A stretch of 5,709 nucleotides of DNA. It comes from an uncultured Clostridia bacterium (GTDB taxonomy: Bacteria; Bacillota; Clostridia; Lachnospirales; Lachnospiraceae). The DNA lies in the NCBI GenBank assembly GCA_945622055.1, contig CALZBV010000158.1, positions 1 through 5,709 of the forward strand, written 5' to 3'. The notes beneath the pieces were generated by a model. The model was not told the origin of the DNA, did not search any database, and saw nothing but the letters and a program-made list of their open reading frames with translations. This document shows, piece after piece, positions 1 through 5,297 of this stretch. Within the stretch, counting starts at the first letter, position 1; the number at the start of each line of letters is the position of its first letter. A program made the position numbers and the translations under genes.

Positions 1-141
1 AGAGAGATTGGCTGGGATCACTGCAATGCGTATATTGTATACGAGGGGGATGCGACGGAAGAGCATCTGGTAGAAATCGGCATGAAGGCCGGAGATGAGG
101 AAAAGTGTTTTACGATTCTCGGTTTTGGCTATACTGCATAA
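1..141 (+). CDS. C-terminal end of an unidentified protein (5' truncated by window edge)
   Basis: Frame 1 is open from the first base to a TAA at 139-141 and gives 46 residues, ending FTILGFGYTA. The piece is acidic, alternates hydrophobic and charged residues like a beta-rich domain end, and has no membrane segment. I do not recognise the family. It lies 54 bases before the GH39 xylosidase on the same strand with no hairpin terminator between them, so co-transcription is plausible. That would suggest a sugar-metabolism or regulatory role, but this is inference from position only. The reading frame is judged real because it is uninterrupted, has plausible composition, and ends just before a well-formed ribosome binding site for the next gene. 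Confidence 0.6.
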   Translation, partial: REIGWDHCNAYIVYEGDATEEHLVEIGMKAGDEEKCFTILGFGYTA

Positions 142-195
142 ACAAGGAATAAGGCGGAGAGGCTTTTTCAAAAAATTTAAGAAAAGGAGAAGATT

Positions 196-1719
196 ATGGA
201 GGTTAAGTATCGGGTAAATGAGGGGGACCGTGTAACGTTTAACAATGCGGTGGATTTTTGCGTCGGAACCGGACGTATGGGGCTTGCACTTCAGGAAGAG
301 TACATGCAGCAGTTAAAATATGTGCAGGAGAATATCGGATTTTCCCACATCCGTGGTCATGGACTGTTTTGTGAGGATGTTTCGATCTATCACGATTTTA
401 CGGACCGGGAGGGCAATCGTCATGTAGAATATTGCTTTACCTATCTGGACCGGATTATGGACCGTTATCTTGAGTTAAATATCCGTCCGTTTCTGGAGCT
501 TGGTTTCATGCCGAAGGACATGGCATCGGGTGACCAGACGGTATTTTACTGGAAGGGCAATGTAACGCCTCCGAAGGATTATAAGGACTGGACGACACTT
601 GTACAAACGACGCTTCGGCATCTGATGGAACGTTATGGCAGAGAGGAAGTAGTTACCTGGCCACTTGAGGTATGGAATGAGCCGAACCTTCCGGGTTTCT
701 GGAAGGACGCGGATATGCAGGAATATTTTAAGCTGTATCAGGTTACGGCTGCTGCGGTAAAGGAAGTAGATCCGGCATTTCAGGTCGGAGGACCGGCGAT
801 TTGCGGTGTGGATGATGAGAGATGGCTCAGAATGTTTTTGGAGTTTGTCCGTGATAATAAGGCGCCGCTTGATTTTGTGACCAGACATCATTACACCAGC
901 TACGCACCAAAGTGGGAAGGTCATTACGGCTACATCAATCTGCATCGCCCGGATTATGCGTTTGGCGTGCTGGAAAAATCCAGAGAGATTATTGACAGCT
1001 TCCCGGAATTTCGGGGTATGGATATCCATATTACAGAATTTAATACCTCTTATATTCCGAATGCGCCGATTCACGATACGAATCTGAATGCAGCCTATGT
1101 TGCGCACATGCTTTCCAGACTTGGAGATTGCCATGCCTCTTATTCCTACTGGACGTTTGGTGATGTGTTTGAAGAGCATGGGGTTGCATTTACACCATTT
1201 TCCGGTGGGTTCGGTCTGGTTTCCAACGGCGGCGTTCCGAAGCCGACGTTTTGGACGTTTGCGTTCTTTAAGCAGTTGATGGGAAACTGTGTGCATCGTT
1301 CGGAGAATGCCGTTGTGGTAAAAGGCAAGGATGGCAATTATCGTGGTTGTGTATGGAATCCGGACGGAAAGCTGACCGGAGAGGAGCTGGATTTTGAGAT
1401 TACGCTTCCGATGGTTCAGAAGGATTATGCAATGATTGTAAAGACAGTAGATGAGGAATGCTGTAACCCGTTAAAGCTCTGGCATGACCTCGGGGAACCG
1501 GCAACGCCGACGAAGGAAATGTTTGCACTGCTTAAGGCAGGTGCACAGCCGAAGATTACAACCGAACGCTTTGAAAATGTGAACAAAGAATTGACGGTAA
1601 AGCTGCATCTTCGGAAAAATGCGGTTGTATATTTTGAACTTCGTCCGGCTACGATTGTCGGTGACACCGGATACTCTTATGAAAAGGCACTTGCTGAGTG
1701 TGTGGAGGATCCGGAGTAA
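196..1719 (+). CDS. xynB: GH39 family beta-xylosidase, cytoplasmic
   Basis: A 507-residue glycoside hydrolase of family 39, close to the roughly 500 residues of characterised bacterial GH39 beta-xylosidases. Such retaining enzymes release xylose from the non-reducing end of xylo-oligosaccharides. The (beta/alpha)8 barrel covers about residues 15-350. The acid/base glutamate is E162 in EVWNEPN (158-164), and the nucleophile is E281 in HITEFNTSY (278-286), at nearly the same spacing as E160 and E277 of the Thermoanaerobacterium saccharolyticum enzyme. HHYTSYAP (231-238) and SYWTFGDVFEE (317-327) are further family-like segments. Residues from about 350 form the C-terminal beta-rich part. There is no signal peptide or membrane segment, so it should act on imported oligosaccharides in the cytoplasm. 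The start is fixed by AAGGAG at 184-189, six bases upstream. The TAA falls in a tandem repeat and an intrinsic terminator follows. Family is certain; substrate is inferred, since GH39 also contains alpha-L-iduronidases and other activities. Confidence 0.93.
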   Translation: MEVKYRVNEGDRVTFNNAVDFCVGTGRMGLALQEEYMQQLKYVQENIGFSHIRGHGLFCEDVSIYHDFTDREGNRHVEYCFTYLDRIMDRYLELNIRPFLELGFMPKDMASGDQTVFYWKGNVTPPKDYKDWTTLVQTTLRHLMERYGREEVVTWPLEVWNEPNLPGFWKDADMQEYFKLYQVTAAAVKEVDPAFQVGGPAICGVDDERWLRMFLEFVRDNKAPLDFVTRHHYTSYAPKWEGHYGYINLHRPDYAFGVLEKSREIIDSFPEFRGMDIHITEFNTSYIPNAPIHDTNLNAAYVAHMLSRLGDCHASYSYWTFGDVFEEHGVAFTPFSGGFGLVSNGGVPKPTFWTFAFFKQLMGNCVHRSENAVVVKGKDGNYRGCVWNPDGKLTGEELDFEITLPMVQKDYAMIVKTVDEECCNPLKLWHDLGEPATPTKEMFALLKAGAQPKITTERFENVNKELTVKLHLRKNAVVYFELRPATIVGDTGYSYEKALAECVEDPE

Positions 1720-1752
1720 AACAAACGAATGAAGTAAAACAAACGAATGAAG
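1715..1752. repeat. 18-base perfect tandem duplication spanning the xylosidase stop codon
   Basis: The unit AGTAAAACAAACGAATGA occurs at 1715-1732 and again without mismatch at 1733-1750, followed by AG, giving 2.1 copies. The first copy includes the TAA of the xylosidase (1717-1719). The unit length is a multiple of three, so the second copy carries an in-frame TAA at 1735-1737 as a backup stop. Read on the opposite strand the repeat is T-rich and directly follows the terminator stem, so it could also act as the U-rich tail for transcripts arriving from degV. It looks like a recent slippage or duplication event. Confidence 0.85.
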
Positions 1753-1753
1753 C

Positions 1754-1798
1754 AATACAAAGGAGGGCCCAAAAAACGGGCCCTCTTGTATTATTTTT
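1754..1798 (+). terminator. Intrinsic terminator after the xylosidase, possibly bidirectional
   Basis: The arms 1754-1770 and 1778-1792 pair through GAGGGCCC/GGGCCCTC and then AATACAA/TTGTATT, 15 base pairs with a two-base bulge (AG at 1761-1762), around the loop AAAAAAC. ATTTTT follows at 1793-1798. A GC-rich stem with a U tract 35 bases after the stop is a classic rho-independent terminator for the + strand. It sits between convergent genes, and the opposite strand continues into TTCATTCGTTTT repeats, so it may also stop degV transcripts less efficiently. Confidence 0.88.
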
Positions 1799-1840
1799 GG
1801 GTGCTTATGTTACAGGGTGTGCCTGGTGCAGGCAGATGCT

Positions 1841-2707
1841 TTATCGGTTTTCTCCGAGAAAGAAAAGAGCGATGGTGTCCGGACCGGAATGGGAGCCGAT
1901 GGTCGGGCTGACATAATGAATCAGAAAGTTGTTGATTCCAAAGCGTTTGCGGATTTCGTCCGCCACAAAGTTTGCATCGGCTTCGTTATCGCCGTGACTG
2001 ATAAAAACGATATCATTTTGGTAGCCGGAAATCTGCTCGCCCATATTTTCCACCAGCTTTAACAGAGATTTTTTACGGCTTCGGACATTACAGAGGGACA
2101 CCAGACGGCCTTCGCTGTCGACATGGAGGACCGGCTTTATGTTTGCCAGTGTGCCGAGGATGGCGGTTGCCTTTGAAACACGTCCGCCACGGTGCAAATG
2201 GAACAAATCATTTACCGTGAACTGGTGACAAAGGTGCAGCTTGTTCTGTTCCAGCCAGTCAGCTACCTCGTCAATGGAGCTTCCGCTTTCTTTTTTCATC
2301 ACTGCATAGTGGACAAGGAGTCCTTCGCCGAGCGAAGCAGAAAGGGAATCGATGACAATGATGTTACGGTCAGGGTATTCTTCGGAAAGCTCTCTTGCCG
2401 CAAGGCATGCATTCTGACAGGAGGAGCTTAAGGCTGAAGAAAAGGCAATGTGTAAAATATCGAAGCCCTGTTTCAGGAAGGGTTCAAAGGAGGTGCGTAT
2501 TTCCTCCGGAACTGCTGCCGAGGTCTTTGGCATCTCCCCGTTTCGCATCCGGGCATAGAACACCTTTGGATCAAGCTGGTGCTCTCCGGAAAAAATCTCA
2601 TCCCCGAACTGATAGCTGAGGTGTTGTAGCAATATGTGATGCTCCTGAATATAGGATTCCGGAAGATCGGCAGTAGTGTCACAGGAAATTATATAATTTG
2701 CACTCAT
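1841..2707 (-). CDS. degV: DegV-family fatty-acid-binding protein (FakB-like)
   Basis: A 288-residue, full-length DegV-family protein. In Firmicutes such proteins (FakB) hold a fatty acid while FakA phosphorylates it, feeding exogenous fatty acids into phospholipid synthesis; the acyl specificity of this one cannot be read. Family features in order are the N-terminal strand and loop SCDTTADLP (8-16), the T-S motif KTSAAVPEE (61-69), the serine-rich loop SSALSSSCQNA (90-100) near the expected carboxylate site, LHRGGRVSKA (171-180), KPVLH (191-195), ISHGD (236-240) and the C-terminal GSHSGP (271-276) with His273. The last motif continues as D277 where many relatives have Gly. No signal peptide or membrane segment is present, so it is cytoplasmic. 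The ATG at 2707 has AAAGGAGGTA (2711-2720) upstream with five bases between GGAGG and the start. It is convergent with the xylosidase and divergent from secDF. No fakA kinase gene is in the window. Confidence 0.93.
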   Translation of the reverse strand: MSANYIISCDTTADLPESYIQEHHILLQHLSYQFGDEIFSGEHQLDPKVFYARMRNGEMPKTSAAVPEEIRTSFEPFLKQGFDILHIAFSSALSSSCQNACLAARELSEEYPDRNIIVIDSLSASLGEGLLVHYAVMKKESGSSIDEVADWLEQNKLHLCHQFTVNDLFHLHRGGRVSKATAILGTLANIKPVLHVDSEGRLVSLCNVRSRKKSLLKLVENMGEQISGYQNDIVFISHGDNEADANFVADEIRKRFGINNFLIHYVSPTIGSHSGPDTIALFFLGENR

Positions 2708-2750
2708 AAGTACCTCCTTTTAATAACGATATGATAAAGATTACGGAAAC

Positions 2751-2779
2751 ATTATATGTAGTTTTGAAAACCATTACCA
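2751..2779 (-). promoter_or_regulatory. Candidate degV promoter
   Basis: On the - strand a perfect TATAAT lies at 2756-2751, 44 bases upstream of the degV ATG. The position 17 bases further upstream reads TGGTAA (2779-2774), a poor -35, so an activator may be needed or the match may be partly by chance. One arm of an inverted 11-mer pair lies between these two elements. Confidence 0.5.
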
Positions 2780-2824
2780 TTTAATTCTATCGCAAAATCA
2801 ATGAAAATGCAATATGGTTTTCAA
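2764..2824. repeat. Perfect 11-base inverted repeat, arms 50 bases apart, in the degV-secDF divergent region
   Basis: TTGAAAACCAT at 2764-2774 and its exact reverse complement ATGGTTTTCAA at 2814-2824 are separated by 39 bases, with centres 50 bases apart, about five helical turns. Each promoter sees the same ATGGTTTTCAA just upstream of its -10 element: 7 bases before TATAAT for degV and 13 bases before TATGAT on the secDF side. The left arm is also the right part of a near-palindrome GTTTTGAAAAC (2761-2771). The arrangement resembles a pair of operator sites for one regulator, but no known operator is recognised. Confidence 0.6.
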
Positions 2825-2837
2825 CATTTCCAATCAA

Positions 2838-2848
2838 TATGATACACT
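2838..2848 (+). promoter_or_regulatory. Candidate promoter upstream of the secDF leader ORF
   Basis: TATGAT (2838-2843) overlaps an extended -10 form, TG-A-TACACT (2840-2848). TTTTCA at 2818-2823 is a partial -35 match, 17 bases from GATACA (2841-2846). Transcription from here would begin around 2850-2856, directly before the AAGGAG of the 40-codon leader ORF, and would carry the entire leader. Confidence 0.35.
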
Positions 2849-2856
2849 AACCCGGG

Positions 2857-2862
2857 AAGGAG
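2857..2862 (+). promoter_or_regulatory. Ribosome binding site for the secDF leader ORF
   Basis: AAGGAG lies six bases before the GTG at 2869. It is a better Shine-Dalgarno match than the AAAGAGG of secDF itself. It is the main reason for choosing the GTG start, and there is no other gene it could serve at normal spacing. Confidence 0.45.
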
Positions 2863-2868
2863 CAGTCC

Positions 2869-2991
2869 GTGATAACGGAAAATGAAAAAAACTCTTTCTT
2901 TTCCGTGGTCTATGTGTTATACTATAAATTCGAGGGTTTGTCTTCTTTTGACAAAACCACGCAAGAGCAACAGAAAAGAGGTATATCATGA
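2869..2991 (+). CDS. Putative 40-residue leader peptide overlapping the secDF start
   Basis: A GTG start at 2869, six bases after AAGGAG, opens 40 codons that end in TGA at 2989-2991. The stop overlaps the secDF ATG (2988-2990) as ATGA, a classic translational-coupling junction. The peptide has a polar N-terminus (ITENEKN, 2-8), a hydrophobic aromatic core SFFSVVYVLYY (9-19), and a polar, basic end TTQEQQKRGIS (30-40). It has no cysteine, so it is not the SCIFF peptide often found near secD in Clostridia. It also lacks an obvious known arrest motif. By analogy with SecM, VemP and MifM it could sense Sec or insertase activity and control secDF translation; this is inference. Against it, an extended -10 element lies inside the ORF (2915-2923), and a promoter there would bypass its start. 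The open frame could also arise by chance over 40 codons. Confidence 0.35.
   Translation: MITENEKNSFFSVVYVLYYKFEGLSSFDKTTQEQQKRGIS
2875..2906 (+). other. Stem-loop in the secDF leader region
   Basis: ACGGAAAA (2875-2882) pairs with TTTTCCGT (2899-2906), and GAAA (2884-2887) pairs with TTTC (2895-2898) across one bulged T, leaving a seven-base loop. The 12 base pairs have no T tract after them, so this is not a terminator. It lies inside the leader ORF and just upstream of the internal extended -10. It could be an RNA switch element or a DNA operator. Confidence 0.45.
2915..2923 (+). promoter_or_regulatory. Extended -10 promoter for secDF
   Basis: TGTTATACT is an extended -10 (TGn plus TATACT). 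The -35 region at 17-base spacing reads TTTCTT (2895-2900), which is weak, as extended -10 promoters allow. Transcription would start near 2930 and leave a leader of about 58 bases before the secDF ATG. The same nine bases occur before the next gene at 5261-5269. Confidence 0.55.
2934..2958 (+). other. Hairpin in the secDF 5' untranslated region
   Basis: GGGTTTGTC (2934-2942) pairs with GACAAAACC (2950-2958) with one G-A mismatch around a seven-base loop. It lies near the 5' end of a transcript started from the extended -10 and 17 bases before the secDF Shine-Dalgarno. A 5' mRNA stabiliser or translational control element is possible; there is no U tract to make it a terminator. Confidence 0.4.
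2975..2981 (+). promoter_or_regulatory. Weak ribosome binding site of secDF
   Basis: AAAGAGG ends six bases before the ATG at 2988 and differs from AAGGAGG at one core base. AAAGAG (2975-2980) is exactly complementary to CTCTTT (2892-2897), which itself is partly tied up in the 2875-2906 stem-loop, so a switch between the two pairings is possible. Confidence 0.5.
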
Positions 2992-5204
2992 ATCACAAAA
3001 CAAAGGGTGCACTAAAACTGTTACTGACACTTTTCGTCGGAGCGGCAATCCTGTTTGTCGCTGTTGTCGGAGTTGGTCAGGACAAAAAAGGAAGTGTAAA
3101 GGGAGTACATCTTGGTCTTGATTTGGCCGGAGGTGTCAGCATTACATATGAAACCGTAAAAGAAGATCCTACGGCAGAAGAAATGAAGGATACGATCTAC
3201 AAGCTTCAAAAGCGTGTAGATGACAGCGGACAGACAGAGGCAAATGTATATCAGGAGGGTGCAAACCGAATCAATGTTGATATTCCGGGAGCAACCGATG
3301 CCGAGGAGACCTTAAAGGCGCTGGGTAAGGTCGGAGAGATTTTCTTCGTGCTCGGAACCGGCAATATTACAACCGGTGAGAGCGAATCCGGCTATGTTCT
3401 GACGAAGACGCTGGAGGAGATTCGTGAGAAGGGTGATATCATTCTGGATGGTACGGATATTGCAGGTGCCGAGGCCGGTTTTTATACGAACCAGATGGGG
3501 TTGTCCGAGAATGTTGTATCGCTTACCCTGAATGAGGTTGGTGCCAAAAAGTTCGGAACTGCTACCGCAAAGCATGTCGGTGAGGCGATTGCAATAGTTT
3601 ATGACGGAAAGGTAGTCAGTGCCCCGGTTGTCCAGCAGGCGCTGACGGACGGAAAAGCACAGATTACCGGTCGGTTTGATGCAGAAGAAGCGAATAATCT
3701 TGCGACCACGATTCGTGTCGGTGCACTTCCGCTTGAGCTTCGTGAGCTCCGTTCCAATGTGGTAGGCGCAAGTCTCGGTCAGGAAGCCGTTTCTACCAGT
3801 CTGACCGCAGCCGTTATCGGTCTTGTGCTCGTGTTAATCTTTATGGCGTTCCGTTACCGTGTACCGGGTGTTGCTGCAGACCTTGCACTTTGCATTTATG
3901 TCGGACTGATGGTAGTCTGCCTGAACCTGCTTGAGGTAACGCTTACCCTTCCGGGTCTTGCAGGTATCATTCTTTCCATTGGTATGGCAGTGGATGCAAA
4001 CATTATTATTTTCTCACGTATTCAGGAGGAAATTGGTGTAGGAAAGACAGTCCGTACTGCAATCAGGCTCGGTTTTTCCAAGGCGTTTTCTGCAATCGTT
4101 GACGGTAACATCACCACGTTAATTGCAGCAGCTGTTCTTTATATGCTTGGTTCCGGTACGATTAAGGGCTTTGCAACAACGCTTGCTCTTGGTATTGTTT
4201 TATCCATGTTTACGGCACTTGCAGTAACCAGATTTATCTTATATGCGCTGTATGATTTCGGCTTTGACAATGAAAAGTCCTTTGGACAGGTGGTAGGCTA
4301 CAAGCAGGTGGAATTCACAAAGCACGGAAAGAAGTATGCATTGATTTCCGGTATGCTGATTCTTGCCTGTGTGGCAGGAATGCTGGTCGGCAAGTTCACG
4401 ACCGGAGAGATTCTTGCGTATGGTCTTGATTTCAAGGGTGGTACCGCAATGACGGTTACGTTCCCGGGAGATGTTGAACCGACGATTTCTGAGCTGGAGG
4501 GTGCTGTTCGCACTGCCATTGGGGAAGAAGCAACGGTTAACCTAGTAAATGGCGCTAATGCCGCCATGATAAAGACAAAGGAGCTTAGTGAGGAAAAGCG
4601 TGCTGCTCTGACGAATTATCTTGTAGACAGCTATAACGTAAATGAAGCAGAGATTGAGATTCAGAGTATTTCCGGTACGGTCAGCGGTGAGATGAAGCGT
4701 GATGCAATCGTTGCAGTGCTGGTCGCTACGGTCTGCATGCTGATTTATATCTGGTTCCGTTTCTCAAACCTTGCCTTCGCTGCAAGTGCGGTACTGGCAC
4801 TGATTCACGACGTATTAATCGTGCTGATGATTTACTCTGTCGGAAGGGTTTCGGTTGGCAATACCTTTATTGCGTGTATGCTTACAATTGTAGGTTACTC
4901 AATCAATGCAACTATCGTTGTGTTTGACCGCATCCGTGAGAATTTAAAGGAGCAGCTCAAGAAGGAGACCTTCCGTGATATCGTAAACAAGAGTATTGCA
5001 CAGACGTTTACAAGAAATATTTATACTTCCCTAACTACTTTTGTTATGGTAGCAGCACTGGTAATCTTCGGTGTAAATTCCATTCGTGAGTTTGCATTCC
5101 CGCTGATGGCAGGCATTATCTGCGGAGCATATTCGTCTATCTGTATAACCGGTCTTTTGTGGTTAAAGCTCAGAGAGAAGCTCCCGCAGGCGGAAGAAGA
5201 ATAA
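2988..5204 (+). CDS. secDF: Protein translocase subunits SecD and SecF fused in one protein
   Basis: A 738-residue fused SecDF, the RND-type membrane partner of SecYEG and SecA that uses the proton-motive force to pull or release exported proteins. TM1 (about 8-29) is followed by the extracytoplasmic P1 domain (about 30-265) with the GLDLAGGV motif at 43-50. TM2 to TM6 lie at about 270-288, 296-316, 321-343, 365-387 and 393-420. The SecF half has TM7 (449-468), the P4 domain (about 470-570) with GLDFKGGT (479-486), and TM8 to TM12 between about 572 and 725. The TM4 proton-path aspartate is D336 in AVDANI, and R676 matches the TM11 arginine (R671 of Thermus). The TM10 motif reads SINATIVVFDRIREN, so Ala641 replaces the usual Asp of NDT. 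The ATG at 2988 has a weak AAAGAGG, and it overlaps the stop of a possible leader ORF. No yajC, tgt or scfA/scfB is adjacent in the window. Confidence 0.96.
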   Translation: MNHKTKGALKLLLTLFVGAAILFVAVVGVGQDKKGSVKGVHLGLDLAGGVSITYETVKEDPTAEEMKDTIYKLQKRVDDSGQTEANVYQEGANRINVDIPGATDAEETLKALGKVGEIFFVLGTGNITTGESESGYVLTKTLEEIREKGDIILDGTDIAGAEAGFYTNQMGLSENVVSLTLNEVGAKKFGTATAKHVGEAIAIVYDGKVVSAPVVQQALTDGKAQITGRFDAEEANNLATTIRVGALPLELRELRSNVVGASLGQEAVSTSLTAAVIGLVLVLIFMAFRYRVPGVAADLALCIYVGLMVVCLNLLEVTLTLPGLAGIILSIGMAVDANIIIFSRIQEEIGVGKTVRTAIRLGFSKAFSAIVDGNITTLIAAAVLYMLGSGTIKGFATTLALGIVLSMFTALAVTRFILYALYDFGFDNEKSFGQVVGYKQVEFTKHGKKYALISGMLILACVAGMLVGKFTTGEILAYGLDFKGGTAMTVTFPGDVEPTISELEGAVRTAIGEEATVNLVNGANAAMIKTKELSEEKRAALTNYLVDSYNVNEAEIEIQSISGTVSGEMKRDAIVAVLVATVCMLIYIWFRFSNLAFAASAVLALIHDVLIVLMIYSVGRVSVGNTFIACMLTIVGYSINATIVVFDRIRENLKEQLKKETFRDIVNKSIAQTFTRNIYTSLTTFVMVAALVIFGVNSIREFAFPLMAGIICGAYSSICITGLLWLKLREKLPQAEEE

Positions 5205-5205
5205 A

Positions 5206-5239
5206 TGTAAGTATTTTACAAAAAATTAAGTTTTTTTTT
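5206..5239 (+). terminator. Possible weak terminator or AT-rich spacer after secDF
   Basis: TGTAA (5206-5210) pairs with TTACA (5216-5220) in a five-base stem, followed by A-rich bases and a run of nine T at 5231-5239. The stem is short and the T run begins ten bases later, so this is not a canonical terminator. An A-T stem (5220-5225 with the T run) is an alternative. Partial read-through into the next gene is likely. Confidence 0.3.
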
Positions 5240-5260
5240 CTTTTGTTATTTGTCCGGAGA

Positions 5261-5269
5261 TGTTATACT
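5261..5269 (+). promoter_or_regulatory. Extended -10 promoter for the downstream membrane protein gene
   Basis: TGTTATACT (TGn plus TATACT) lies 28 bases before the ATG at 5298. It is identical to the nine bases upstream of secDF. No good -35 is visible (TTTTGT at 5241-5246 with 17-base spacing). Transcription would begin near 5276, giving a short leader of about 22 bases that contains the Shine-Dalgarno. Confidence 0.55.
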
Positions 5270-5297
5270 TTCTATATCATAATTTGAGGTGAAAGCT

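Noticed and set aside
130..135. TATACT at the end of the upstream gene as a promoter for the xylosidase
   Set aside because: No -35 or TGn extension is present, and a single hexamer match in this base composition is expected by chance.
475..1296. Long 273-codon open frame on the - strand inside the xylosidase
   Set aside because: The + strand gene has both GH39 catalytic motifs and full family length. The antisense translation is rich in Arg and Ile with no recognisable domain, and it is explained by codon bias of the sense gene.
1820..1834. Hairpin TGCCTG-GTG-CAGGCA just after the degV stop as a degV terminator
   Set aside because: It has six base pairs with a three-base loop, but no T tract follows on the - strand. 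The larger stem at 1754-1792 is a better candidate.
1698..1916. A 72-codon + strand frame across the tandem repeat and terminator
   Set aside because: It runs through the terminator stem, overlaps the xylosidase and degV ends, and has no ribosome binding site or protein-like composition.
2948..2953. Perfect TTGACA as a -35 box for secDF
   Set aside because: The sequence 16 to 18 bases downstream has no -10 resemblance, and a start from it would fall inside or after the secDF start codon. The match lies in the arm and loop of the 2934-2958 hairpin.
2869..2991. The small ORF upstream of secDF as a SCIFF (six-cysteine) peptide gene
   Set aside because: The position fits, since scfA often lies near secD in Clostridia, but the peptide has no cysteine and no radical SAM maturase gene is next to it.
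2882..3121. A 79-codon + strand frame from the ATG at 2882 running out of frame into secDF
   Set aside because: It has no ribosome binding site, overlaps more than 130 bases of secDF out of frame, and its downstream half is a shadow of the SecDF coding sequence.
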